From the NCBI GenBank assembly GCA_039179965.1, contig JBCDEC010000065.1:1-18984 (forward strand): a stretch of DNA of 18,984 nucleotides. The letters are read 5' to 3'. The DNA comes from Marinibacterium sp039179965. GTDB lineage: Bacteria > Pseudomonadota > Alphaproteobacteria > Rhodobacterales > Rhodobacteraceae. The notes under the pieces are model-generated. The model saw nothing but the letters and a program-made list of their open reading frames with translations. It searched no databases and had not been told where the DNA came from. Shown in pieces: positions 8,020 to 14,914 of the stretch (position 1 is the first letter of the stretch; each line of letters begins with the position of its first letter). Both the position numbers and the translations under genes were made by a program.

Positions 8020-8202
8020 ATGAAGAAACTCGTTATCGCCGCCGCTTTCGCAGCTGCTGCAACGACCGCTTCGGCCGGCAACCTGGAAGAGCCGATCGTT
8101 GAAGCACCGGTCATCATCGAGGAAACCACTGGTTCGTCCGCTGGTATCCTGCTTCCGCTTCTGCTGCTGGTCGTCGTGGCCGCTGCTGTTGCCGCAAGCT
8201 GA
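8020..8202 (+). CDS. Small secreted/membrane protein, 60 residues, copy 1
   Basis: I do not know a named family. The start is ATG 8020, five bases after GGAGG (8010-8014); an in-frame ATG at 7972 lies upstream of the ribosome-binding site, at the edge of the leader hairpin. Residues 1-19 are a clean signal peptide (MKKLVIAAAF..., ending in ASA before Gly20). The predicted mature part is 41 residues: an acidic segment with EEPIVEAPV and EE (21-35), a TTGSS linker (36-40), then a hydrophobic stretch 41-60 (ILLPLLLLVVVAAAVA) that could span the membrane. It may therefore be an inner-membrane peptide with an acidic periplasmic head, if the signal is cleaved. A near-identical copy follows 285 bases later. 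It has its own leader and terminator, so it is a single-gene transcript. Confidence 0.85.
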   Translation: MKKLVIAAAFAAAATTASAGNLEEPIVEAPVIIEETTGSSAGILLPLLLLVVVAAAVAAS

Positions 8203-8223
8203 TCGACCTGTCGGTTATATTGG

Positions 8224-8260
8224 AAAAAGGCGGTGCCTGGCGCCGCCTTTTTCTTTTTTT
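8224..8260 (+). terminator. Strong intrinsic terminator after copy 1
   Basis: AAAAAGGCGG (8224-8233) pairs perfectly with CCGCCTTTTT (8243-8252) around a nine-base loop, and the T-rich tract runs to 8260. This is a textbook Rho-independent terminator 21 bases after the stop codon, and the A-rich left arm could also serve the opposite strand. Confidence 0.88.
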
Positions 8261-8409
8261 GCCGGCACCAGACCTCACTGAACGGGCCATTTGACCCGGT
8301 TTAGCAGAGCCCAAGCGCCTGTACGCAGCCTAAGCGAGAAACCAGAAATGGACCGATTCGCGTGGGTTGGATGACAGATCTGTGCTTCTGCCTATTGCAT
8401 TTCAAGCAG

Positions 8410-8440
8410 TTGCAGGGCTTAACTCATCTCACCGTATCTT
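8410..8440 (+). promoter_or_regulatory. Candidate promoter for the second 60-residue peptide gene
   Basis: TTGCAG (8410-8415) and TATCTT (8435-8440) have a long 19-base spacer. Another option is TTGCAT (8395-8400) with CTTAAC (8418-8423), spacer 17. With the first choice, transcription would begin near 8447, placing the GC hairpin at the very 5' end of the RNA. The rest of the 8261-8409 gap holds nothing I recognise. Confidence 0.25.
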
Positions 8441-8449
8441 AATTTGACG

Positions 8450-8470
8450 GCGCCCGTCCTGGTCGGGCGC
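8450..8470 (+). promoter_or_regulatory. 5' leader hairpin of the second 60-residue peptide gene
   Basis: GCGCCCG (8450-8456) pairs perfectly with CGGGCGC (8464-8470) around a seven-base loop. The stem ends seven bases before GGAG at 8478-8481, the same distance as in copy 1. The structure is directly visible; a stabilising or initiation-control role is inferred. Confidence 0.5.
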
Positions 8471-8487
8471 GAGACTTGGAGACCGTC

Positions 8488-8670
8488 ATGAAGAAACTTG
8501 TCATCGCCGCCGCATTTGTCGCTGCAGCCTCCACCGCGTCCGCCGGGACCCTCGAAGAGCCGATCGTTGAAGCGCCGGTCATCGTCGAAGAGACCACTGG
8601 TTCGTCGGCGGGCATCCTGCTGCCACTGCTGCTTCTGGTCGTTGTGGCCGCGGCTGTCGCCGCAAGCTAA
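8488..8670 (+). CDS. Small secreted/membrane protein, 60 residues, copy 2
   Basis: Paralogue of the peptide encoded at 8020-8202: 56 of 60 residues are identical, with changes at 11 (Ala to Val), 15 (Thr to Ser), 21 (Asn to Thr) and 33 (Ile to Val). By my codon-by-codon comparison there are also 23 synonymous codon differences, so the protein sequence has been kept while the DNA drifted. The architecture is the same: signal peptide 1-19, acidic EEPIVEAPV segment, TTGSS linker, and a C-terminal hydrophobic segment identical to that of copy 1. The start is ATG 8488, six bases after GGAG (8478-8481); an upstream in-frame ATG at 8476 overlaps the ribosome-binding site and is unlikely. The function is unknown. 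Confidence 0.85.
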   Translation: MKKLVIAAAFVAAASTASAGTLEEPIVEAPVIVEETTGSSAGILLPLLLLVVVAAAVAAS

Positions 8671-8697
8671 GCTTTCACAGCTTCGTACAAAGATCGA

Positions 8698-8726
8698 GGC
8701 GGTCCGCACCATCGGGCCGCCCTTTT
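8698..8726 (+). terminator. Intrinsic terminator after copy 2
   Basis: GGCGGTCCG (8698-8706) pairs with CGGGCCGCC (8713-8721), nine pairs with one G-U and a six-base loop, followed by CTTTTC. It lies 27 bases after the stop. The T-run is shorter than in the copy 1 terminator. Confidence 0.65.
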
Positions 8727-8756
8727 CATGCCGGTCCGTCTGTGGATGTGGCACGA

Positions 8757-8788
8757 TTTGCCCCAGATTTTGCCCCGGGTTTTGCCCC
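8757..8788. repeat. Short tandem repeat, 12-base period
   Basis: TTTGCCCC occurs at 8757, 8769 and 8781 with an exact 12-base period; the four bases between units vary. It lies between the copy 2 terminator and the 3' end of hemH. No coding or regulatory role is evident. Confidence 0.6.
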
Positions 8789-8800
8789 GTCGGCCAGACC

Positions 8801-9868
8801 TCAGGCCGGAGCGACCCATCCCTGCAGGTTGTCATTGATAATGGTGGTCAACGCCTTGATATGCGCCTCATCGTCGTTGAGGCAGGGCACATAGGTAAAC
8901 ACCTCGCCGCCGGCCTCTTCGAAGCTTTCGAAGATCTCTTCGTTGATCTCTTCCAGCGTTTCGATGCAATCGGCTGAAAACGCCGGGGCACAGACGGCCA
9001 GCCGCTTTTTTCCGGCCTCGGCCTGTCGGGCCACTTCTTCAACGGTGTAGGGCTGCAACCACTCTTCCGGTCCGAATTTCGACTGGAAGGTCGTCATTAT
9101 CTCACTGTCATCCCAGCCCAGGCGATCCTTCAGCAGGCGCGTGGTTTTCTGACATTGGCAGTGGTAGGGGTCGCCTTCGCGCAGGTAGCGCTGCGGCACC
9201 CCATGATACGAGCAAAGCAGAATGTCGGGGCGGTGATCCAGTTCGGCATATTTGCGTTCGATGGACTGCGCCAGCGCATCGATGAACAGCGGATGATCGA
9301 AGTACGCCGGGACCGTCCGCGCCGATGGTTGCCAGGTCTCTGACATAAGGGCGCGGAAGAACTGGTCGTTGGCGGTCGCTGTGGTTGCGCCGGCATATTG
9401 CGGGTACAGCGGGAAAAAGAGGATCTTGGAGCAGCCGGCCTCAACCATTTCGCGCACCTTCGAGGGCGTCGACGGGTTGCCGTAGCGCATACAGAAATCG
9501 ACCATGACCTTGGCGCCATAGGTCTCGGCCATGGTGTCCTTGATCTTGGCCACCTGCGCCTTGGTGATGGTCATCAGCGGGCTTTCATCGGCCTCGGTGT
9601 TCCAGATCGAGCGATAGGCCTCGCCCGACGAGAACGGGCGCTTGGACAGCACGATAAGCTGGAGAATCGGTTGCCACTGCCACGCCGGGTAGTCGATGAC
9701 CCGCTTGTCGGAGAGGAATTCGTTCAGGTAGCGCCGCATCGACCAGTAGTCCGTCGCGTCCGGTGTACCCAGATTGGCCAGAAGGATTCCGACCTTCTGA
9801 ATTGGCACCGCCGGATGATCGGCGGCGGCGTGTACCGGGCGGGTCTTGGACGGGGTCTGATCAAGCAT
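8801..9868 (-). CDS. hemH: Ferrochelatase (protohaem ferro-lyase)
   Basis: Inserts Fe2+ into protoporphyrin IX in the last step of the protoporphyrin-dependent haem pathway. I start at ATG 9868 (MLDQTPSK), because AGGAG lies six bases upstream; an ATG two codons earlier abuts that site, and a third in-frame ATG is further upstream. This gives 355 residues, normal for the family. The N-terminal GILLANLGTPD, the Tyr-Pro-rich FFPLYPQY motif, the catalytic His222 in CSYHGVPQRY, and the second active-site Glu303 in CIETLEEI are all present. The stop codon sits in the loop of a CGGCC/GGCCG stem (8791-8808). The next minus-strand gene upstream ends at 9923, 54 bases before this start, so the two may be co-transcribed. 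Confidence 0.96.
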   Translation of the reverse strand: MLDQTPSKTRPVHAAADHPAVPIQKVGILLANLGTPDATDYWSMRRYLNEFLSDKRVIDYPAWQWQPILQLIVLSKRPFSSGEAYRSIWNTEADESPLMTITKAQVAKIKDTMAETYGAKVMVDFCMRYGNPSTPSKVREMVEAGCSKILFFPLYPQYAGATTATANDQFFRALMSETWQPSARTVPAYFDHPLFIDALAQSIERKYAELDHRPDILLCSYHGVPQRYLREGDPYHCQCQKTTRLLKDRLGWDDSEIMTTFQSKFGPEEWLQPYTVEEVARQAEAGKKRLAVCAPAFSADCIETLEEINEEIFESFEEAGGEVFTYVPCLNDDEAHIKALTTIINDNLQGWVAPA

Positions 9869-9922
9869 GAGCATCTCCTGCGGCGGGCCATCGGTGCGCA
9901 CATAAAGCGTAAGCCTCCGGCG

Positions 9923-10729
9923 TCAATCCGGCAATTTGGTTTCAATAGTGTTCAAGGCATCCGCCAAACGACCGGTCGCAGAGCCGGGCCGCAGGGCCCT
10001 GGGCTGGTTCGGCCCCGGTGCCCAACCGGTCAGGGCGATCCATTCCAGTGTTGCAGGAAGGCGGCCATCCGGTGTTGCAAAGGTGTCGCTGTAGAGCGCG
10101 GCCGCCCGCGCAAAGATCGTCCGGGATGTTGCGGTCCGCAGGCGTGTGGCAAGGGCATTCGTTTCCCCGCTGGCGCGCAGGTCCTGCACGAGATGACCGA
10201 AATCGCGATAGGTCAGCGTGAGTGTGTCCGAGTCCGCTACCGGCAGGGCGAGACCCGCGCGCTGCAGCAGCGCGCCCAGATCGCGGATGTCGGCCATGGG
10301 CACCACCCGCGGAGACAGGCCGCCGGTCACGTCGCTTTCCGCTTGTCCGAGCGCGCTGCGCAATTCGTGGAAACTGCGCCCGCCCGGCAGAATCGCCAGC
10401 ATGAATCCATCGGGTTCAAGCGCCCGCGCACACTGGATCAGCTGGCCAACCGGGTCATCGGCCCAGTGCAGCGCCATGGCGTGGACCACGCAATCATGGG
10501 CGCCGGGCTCCAGGGCAAGAACCTCGTCATCGGGCACACATGTCGCACCCATATCTGCCCAGACCTGCGGAAAAGGCGTCACGACGGCTGGTCTGTGAAA
10601 GGTTCTGTTAACCAGACTGAGGCGATCCTGCGCCTCGTCCCGGGCCAGCCGGTGCAGGAAAGGGTCCGAGGCGCGGGCCCGGTGCCGGGCCAGGGCCTGG
10701 CGGTCAGTGAGGCGGCTGGGCGATGTCAT
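9923..10729 (-). CDS. Methyltransferase-fold protein (NDUFAF5/BioC-like), motif I degenerate
   Basis: A 268-residue protein resembling the class I methyltransferase group that includes NDUFAF5. The N-terminus (LTDRQALARHRARA) is followed by the DRLSLVNRTF region; the post-motif segments MALHWADDP (85-93) and LEPDGFMLAILPGG (104-117) fit the fold. The Gly-rich SAM loop expected at about residues 47-60 is absent: RPAVVTPFPQVWADMG stands in its place. The protein may therefore not methylate, or may bind SAM differently; human NDUFAF5 is reported to act as a hydroxylase. The start is uncertain: ATG 10729 lacks a clear ribosome-binding site, and an in-frame ATG at 10777 would overlap the divergent comF-family gene. 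Only 18 bases separate the two divergent starts. Confidence 0.8.
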   Translation of the reverse strand: MTSPSRLTDRQALARHRARASDPFLHRLARDEAQDRLSLVNRTFHRPAVVTPFPQVWADMGATCVPDDEVLALEPGAHDCVVHAMALHWADDPVGQLIQCARALEPDGFMLAILPGGRSFHELRSALGQAESDVTGGLSPRVVPMADIRDLGALLQRAGLALPVADSDTLTLTYRDFGHLVQDLRASGETNALATRLRTATSRTIFARAAALYSDTFATPDGRLPATLEWIALTGWAPGPNQPRALRPGSATGRLADALNTIETKLPD

Positions 10730-10747
10730 GGCGCATGAGGTAGGTCC

Positions 10748-11476
10748 ATGCAGGCTGCATTGCAAACGCTCACGCATCTTCTCTATCCGCCGCGCTGTCT
10801 CGCCTGCGGCGAGCAGGTGGACAGCGATTTCGGCCTCTGCCCCGCCTGCTGGCGCGACACGCCCTTCATTGGCGGTTTGATCTGCGACATCTGCAGCACG
10901 CCTCTGCCCGGGGAAGGGGATGGGCACCGCATCCTGTGCGATGCCTGCATGGCGGCCCCGCCACCCTGGAGCCAGGGTCGGGCGGCACTGCTCTATGAAG
11001 GTCAGGCCAGGCGGCTGGTATTGGCGCTCAAACACGGAGACCGTACCGATCTGGCCCGTCCGGCCGCGCAGTGGATGGCCCGGGTTGGTGCGTCGATGAT
11101 CGCGCCGGACATGCTGGTTGCGCCCGTGCCGCTGCACTGGATGCGCCTGGCCCAGCGACGCTACAATCAGGCCGCGCTGCTGTCGCAGGCCCTGGCGACC
11201 CGGCTGGGACTGGCGCATTGCCCCGATCTGTTTCAGCGCCGCAAACGCACGCCCAGCCTTGACGGCCGCTCGGCCGTGGCGCGGGCTGAAATTCTGGCGG
11301 ACGCGATCTGTATCCACCCAAAACGGTCGCACAGGCTTGCCGGTCGGCCGGTTTTGCTGGTCGATGATGTGCTGACCAGTGGCGCCACTCTTGCCGCAAC
11401 GGCACAATCCGCGCATGCTGCGGGTGCATCGCGCGTTTGTGTGATCGCTCTGGCACGGGTGCCCAAAGAGGCATAA
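10748..11476 (+). CDS. ComF family protein (zinc-ribbon plus phosphoribosyltransferase domain)
   Basis: A 242-residue ComF-type protein. The N-terminus has four CxxC pairs (Cys17/20, 31/34, 46/49, 64/67), enough for two zinc sites. The C-terminal half carries the PRPP-binding motif LVDDVLTSGAT around 204-214 with paired Asp206-Asp207. In competent bacteria ComF helps handle incoming single-stranded DNA; in others, including Rhodobacterales, the role is unclear, so I give no symbol. ATG 10748 follows GAGGT at 10737-10741 (six bases). It is divergent from the methyltransferase-like gene and 33 bases before glutaredoxin, with which it may share a transcript. Confidence 0.92.
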   Translation: MQAALQTLTHLLYPPRCLACGEQVDSDFGLCPACWRDTPFIGGLICDICSTPLPGEGDGHRILCDACMAAPPPWSQGRAALLYEGQARRLVLALKHGDRTDLARPAAQWMARVGASMIAPDMLVAPVPLHWMRLAQRRYNQAALLSQALATRLGLAHCPDLFQRRKRTPSLDGRSAVARAEILADAICIHPKRSHRLAGRPVLLVDDVLTSGATLAATAQSAHAAGASRVCVIALARVPKEA

Positions 11477-11509
11477 ATCCCTCCCAGGACGGCATAAAGG
11501 ATATGTGAC

Positions 11510-11767
11510 ATGACTTCGGTGGAGATCTACACCTCGCCGCTTTGCGGCTTCTGCCATGCGGCCAAACGACTGCTCAAGTCGAAGGGCGTCAGCTTTTCCG
11601 AGATCGACGTGATGGTCGAGCCGGGGCGAAAGGCCGAGATGATCCAGCGTGCGCAGGGCGGGCGCACCGTGCCCCAGATCTTTATTGACGGCACGCATGT
11701 CGGCGGCTGCGATGATCTGTACGCGCTGGAACAGGCGGGCAAGCTCGACGCGTTGTTGGCGGTCTGA
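11510..11767 (+). CDS. grxC: Glutaredoxin 3 (GrxC type)
   Basis: An 85-residue cytosolic thiol-disulfide oxidoreductase using glutathione. The dithiol active site is Cys12-Gly-Phe-Cys15 (CGFC, in place of the E. coli CPYC). The cis-proline loop TVPQIFIDG is at 53-61 and the glutathione-binding GGCDD at 65-69. The length matches GrxC. ATG 11510 follows AAAGGA (11496-11501). Its TGA overlaps the next start by one base (TGATG), indicating translational coupling with the Nit-type amidase. Confidence 0.95.
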   Translation: MTSVEIYTSPLCGFCHAAKRLLKSKGVSFSEIDVMVEPGRKAEMIQRAQGGRTVPQIFIDGTHVGGCDDLYALEQAGKLDALLAV

Positions 11768-12600
11768 TGCGCGTCGCGCTGTTGCAGATCACATCAAGCG
11801 ACGATCCGGTCCAAAATCTGGATATGGTTCGGGGCATGATCCGGCAGGCCGCGGACCAGGGCGCCGCGTTCGTTCTGACGCCGGAGGTCACCAACTGCCT
11901 GTCGACCTCGCGACGGCAGCAGACCGCCGTGCTGCATCTGGAAGAGGACGATCCGACCCTGGCCGCGCTGCGCCAGGAGGCCGGTGATCTGGGCCTGTGG
12001 CTGCTGCTCGGGTCGCTCGGTCTGAAAACCGGGGACCCGGACGGACGGTTTGCCAACCGCTCGTTCCTGATTGGCCCCGATGGCGGGATCCGGGCACGCT
12101 ACGACAAGATCCACATGTTCGACGTGGATGTCACACCACAGGAGACCTATCGCGAATCGGAAGGCTACCGCCCGGGTGCGGCGGCAGTTGTCACCGAGGT
12201 CGCCGGCACCGCGCTTGGCCTGACGATCTGTTACGATCTGCGGTTTCCGATGCTTCACCGGGCCCTGGCCGAGGCAGGGGCGCACATCCTGACAGTGCCC
12301 GCCGCCTTTTCGCCGGTCACCGGCGCGGCGCATTGGCATGTGCTGCTGCGGGCCCGGGCCATCGAGACGGGCTGTTTCGTGCTGGCGCCGGCCCAGACCG
12401 GCACGCACCCCAGCAGCACCGGGCGCACGCGCGACACCTATGGTCATTCGCTGATTGTCGCCCCCTGGGGTGAGGTCCTGCTGGATGCCGGTACAGAGCC
12501 TGGCGTGTATCTGGCCGATCTCGATCTCGGGCAGGTCGACATCGCGCGCCACAAGGTTCCGTCGCTGAGCAATGCCCGCGCCTTTGCTGAACCTGCATGA
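11767..12600 (+). CDS. Carbon-nitrogen hydrolase, Nit1-like (probable deaminated glutathione amidase)
   Basis: A 277-residue nitrilase-superfamily amidase. The Glu-Lys-Cys triad is visible: Glu40 in LTPEVTN, Lys114 in RYDKIHMFDV and Cys155 in TICYDLRFP. The KIHMFDV and CYDLRFP motifs resemble Nit1-type enzymes, which hydrolyse deaminated glutathione produced by stray transamination; an omega-amidase (Nit2) is the nearest alternative. ATG 11767 overlaps the glutaredoxin stop by one base, and its own stop overlaps the MarR start (ATGA), so the three genes form a coupled unit. The glutaredoxin partner fits a glutathione-repair role, but this is inference. Confidence 0.9.
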   Translation: MRVALLQITSSDDPVQNLDMVRGMIRQAADQGAAFVLTPEVTNCLSTSRRQQTAVLHLEEDDPTLAALRQEAGDLGLWLLLGSLGLKTGDPDGRFANRSFLIGPDGGIRARYDKIHMFDVDVTPQETYRESEGYRPGAAAVVTEVAGTALGLTICYDLRFPMLHRALAEAGAHILTVPAAFSPVTGAAHWHVLLRARAIETGCFVLAPAQTGTHPSSTGRTRDTYGHSLIVAPWGEVLLDAGTEPGVYLADLDLGQVDIARHKVPSLSNARAFAEPA

Positions 12601-13043
12601 GCGACGCGGACGACCAGAACCTGGCGGTGGCGCTTTTCAGCGAGGTGCTGATGGGCGAGCAATTGCTGCGCCACCGGCTGAGCCGGAGCCTGCCCAAGGG
12701 GATGGAGCTGTCGCATTTTTCGGTGCTCAACCATCTGGCTGTGCTGGCGCAGGAACGCACGCCTGCGCAACTGGCGGCCACCTTCCACGTCACGCGTGGC
12801 GCCATGACCAATACGCTGGGCAAGCTGGAATGGGCCGGATATGTCCACATCCGCCCTGACTGGGACGATGCGCGGCGCAAACTGGTGGCGATTTCGCCAG
12901 CCGGGCGGCGGGCGCGCGATCAGGCGATCGCCGATATCTCACCGATGATCCGGGAAATTGTCGGCGATCTGGGTCCGGACAAGGTGCGGTCGGTCTTGCC
13001 GGTGTTGCGGGATCTGCGCATGCGTCTGGAACCGCAGGACTGA
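12597..13043 (+). CDS. MarR family winged-helix transcriptional regulator
   Basis: A 148-residue cytosolic DNA-binding protein, of normal length for MarR. Residues ~10-40 form the first dimerisation helix region. The helix-turn-helix spans about 55-81 with a recognition helix THFHVTRGAM-like segment at 62-79 (TFHVTRGAMTNTLGKLEW). The wing at 83-100 has the DWDDARRKLVAISPAG sequence, with the D-R-R pattern typical of MarR wings. C-terminal helices follow. ATG 12597 overlaps the amidase stop by four bases. MarR proteins often control their own operon, and ligands are usually small aromatics or oxidants; neither ligand nor operator can be read here. Repeat copy B follows the stop. Confidence 0.93.
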   Translation: MSDADDQNLAVALFSEVLMGEQLLRHRLSRSLPKGMELSHFSVLNHLAVLAQERTPAQLAATFHVTRGAMTNTLGKLEWAGYVHIRPDWDDARRKLVAISPAGRRARDQAIADISPMIREIVGDLGPDKVRSVLPVLRDLRMRLEPQD

Positions 13044-13075
13044 CATCACCAGCTCGCATGGCCGGGAGACTATTC

Positions 13076-13139
13076 GGGGGGCGCTGCCCCCGTCGCCCAC
13101 GGGGCGACTCCCCCGGAGGTATTTTGCCCAAGAAGAAGC
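13076..13139 (+). repeat. Intergenic repeat copy B (structured, purine tail)
   Basis: GGGGG (13076-13080) can pair with CCCCC at 13110-13114. Inside lies a perfect hairpin, GTCGCCC (13092-13098) with GGGCGAC (13102-13108), with a three-base loop. Then comes GGAGGTATTTT and a purine tail ending AAGAAGAAGC at 13139. It fills the gap between the convergent marR and ubiG stops, ending one base before the ubiG stop codon. The core is more diverged than in copies A, C and D. It may act as a terminator for marR. Confidence 0.65.
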
Positions 13140-13140
13140 C

Positions 13141-13887
13141 TCAGGCGGGTTTGACCGACGCGGTGACATAATTCACCGAGAGGTCGCGTTCGGACAGCGA
13201 CCAGGACCAGGATATCGGGTTGAAGACAAACCCCTTCCGGTCGACCGGCGTAAGCCCGGCGTCCGAAATCAGCGCGAAGAGTTCGTCAGGGGTGATGAAC
13301 TTGGACCAGTCATGGGTGCCTTTGGGCAACCACCGCATGATCTGTTCCGCACCGATGATGGCCATCGCGTAGCTTTTGGGATTGCGGTTGATGGTCGAGC
13401 AGATCTGGATGCCGCCGGGGGTCAGGAGCGCGCTGCAGGCGGACAGGTAGGTCAGCGGATCCGGAACATGTTCGACGACCTCCATGTTCAGAACTGCATC
13501 GAATCGCTCGCCAGCCGCGGCCAGCGCTTCGGCCGTGGTGTGGCGATAGTCGATGTCGAGGCCGGATTGGTCCGCATGCACACGCGCAACGGGAATATTT
13601 CGCTCGGCCGCATCGGCGCCGACCACCTGCGCGCCAAGCCGGGCCATGGGTTCGGACAAGAGCCCGCCGCCACATCCGATGTCGAGGATCCGCAGGCCGT
13701 CAAACGGCTGGTTTGCGCTCAAATCGCGTTCAAACTGGGCCGCAACCTGCGTTGTGATGTAGTCGAGCCGGCATGGGTTTAACATATGAAGCGGCTTGAA
13801 TTTTCCGGTCGGGTCCCACCATTCGGCTGCCATGGCTTCGAACTTGGCGATTTCCTTAGGGTCAACGGTGCTTTCGGCGGCTTGCAT
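13141..13887 (-). CDS. ubiG: Ubiquinone biosynthesis O-methyltransferase
   Basis: A 248-residue SAM-dependent methyltransferase that performs both O-methylations in ubiquinone synthesis at the inner-membrane face. The N-terminal signature (KFEAMAAEWWDPTGKFKPLH, residues 15-34), then SAM motif I LDIGCGGGLLSEP (68-80), the acidic loop GADAAE, and the NMEVVEHVPDP post-motif are all characteristic of UbiG. ATG 13887 follows GGAG with six-base spacing on the minus strand. It is convergent with marR and divergent from pip across 49 bases. Confidence 0.97.
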   Translation of the reverse strand: MQAAESTVDPKEIAKFEAMAAEWWDPTGKFKPLHMLNPCRLDYITTQVAAQFERDLSANQPFDGLRILDIGCGGGLLSEPMARLGAQVVGADAAERNIPVARVHADQSGLDIDYRHTTAEALAAAGERFDAVLNMEVVEHVPDPLTYLSACSALLTPGGIQICSTINRNPKSYAMAIIGAEQIMRWLPKGTHDWSKFITPDELFALISDAGLTPVDRKGFVFNPISWSWSLSERDLSVNYVTASVKPA

Positions 13888-13936
13888 GCGTCACTCCGTG
13901 TGGTCTTGTCAGTTATCGGTCTATATAAGGCGAAGA

Positions 13937-14914
13937 ATGGACAAGTCCGCCGATCAGAAGCGTGCCGTGCAATATCTTTATCCGCCGATCGATCCCTTCG
14001 ATCAGCGCATGATGGATGTTGGCCAGGGACACCAGCTTTATGTTGAGCAATGCGGCAATCCGACCGGGCTTCCGGTCGTGGTTTTGCACGGCGGGCCGGG
14101 CGGCGGGTGTTCGCCAGCAATGCGCCGCTATTTCGACCCGTCGGTCTATCGCATCGTTCTTTTTGATCAGCGCGGGTGTGGTCGGTCGCGTCCACATGCG
14201 GCGGTGACCCACAACACGACGTGGCATCTGGTGGCGGATATCGAAAAGATCCGCGAGGATTTGGGCATCGATCGCTGGATCGTGTTTGGTGGCTCCTGGG
14301 GTGCAACGCTGTCGCTGATCTATGCCCAGACCCATCCCGAGGCGGCCCGCTATCTGGTGTTGCGCGGCGTCTTCCTGATGACTCAGGCGGAGCTGGATTG
14401 GTTCTATGGCGGCGGGGCCGGCCGGTTCTGGCCCGAGACCTGGGCCCGGTTTGTGTCCGGGATACCCGAGGAAGAGCACGGCGATCTGATCAAGGCCTAC
14501 CACAAACGTCTGTTTTCCGGGAACCTGGTGGAGGAAACCCGCTATGGGCGCGCCTGGTCGGCCTGGGAGAATGCGCTGGCCACGATTCATTCCAGCGGGC
14601 TGTCCGGGGACAGTCCGGGGGAATACGCCCGCGCCTTCGCGCGGCTTGAGAACCATTATTTCATCAACGCGGGCTTCATGGAGTTTGACGGCCAGATCCT
14701 GGCACATATGGACCGGATCGCGCAGACGCCGGGGGTCATTGTGCAGGGACGCTATGACATGATTTGTCCGCCAGTTTCCGCCTATGCCCTGTCCGAGGCC
14801 TGGCCTGCCGGAGAGCTGCGCATGGTGCGTCAGGCCGGTCATGCGCTGAGCGAGCCCGGCATCAGCGCCGAACTGGTGCGCGTTACCGATATGATCGCGG
14901 ACCTTGAGCGATGA
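13937..14914 (+). CDS. pip: Prolyl aminopeptidase (proline iminopeptidase)
   Basis: A 325-residue alpha/beta hydrolase that removes N-terminal proline from peptides. I start at ATG 13937 (MDKSADQK), after TATAAGG at 13924-13930; the frame is open further upstream, but that part runs antisense through ubiG. The oxyanion motif HGGPGGGCSP starts at residue 51. The triad is Ser120 in GGSWGA, Asp274 in QGRYD and His302 in AGHALSEPG. DQRGCGRS is also present. The family is peptidase S33 and the length is normal. The stop overlaps the next start by four bases (ATGA), so the half-length binding protein is probably co-translated. Confidence 0.95.
   Translation: MDKSADQKRAVQYLYPPIDPFDQRMMDVGQGHQLYVEQCGNPTGLPVVVLHGGPGGGCSPAMRRYFDPSVYRIVLFDQRGCGRSRPHAAVTHNTTWHLVADIEKIREDLGIDRWIVFGGSWGATLSLIYAQTHPEAARYLVLRGVFLMTQAELDWFYGGGAGRFWPETWARFVSGIPEEEHGDLIKAYHKRLFSGNLVEETRYGRAWSAWENALATIHSSGLSGDSPGEYARAFARLENHYFINAGFMEFDGQILAHMDRIAQTPGVIVQGRYDMICPPVSAYALSEAWPAGELRMVRQAGHALSEPGISAELVRVTDMIADLER

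Noticed and set aside
9398..10738. 446-codon plus-strand open frame opposite hemH and the methyltransferase-like gene
   Set aside because: It has no recognisable domain and mirrors hemH, whose motifs are unambiguous.
10730..11698. Upstream extension of the methyltransferase-like frame through the comF-family and glutaredoxin genes
   Set aside because: The extension is antisense to two well-supported genes; family resemblance begins at LTDRQALARHRARA near ATG 10729.
13888..13936. Promoter for pip (TTGTCA 13906-13911 with TATATA 13922-13927)
   Set aside because: The spacer would be only 10-12 bases; the AT-rich TATATAAG may be a -10, but no -35 at proper distance is convincing.
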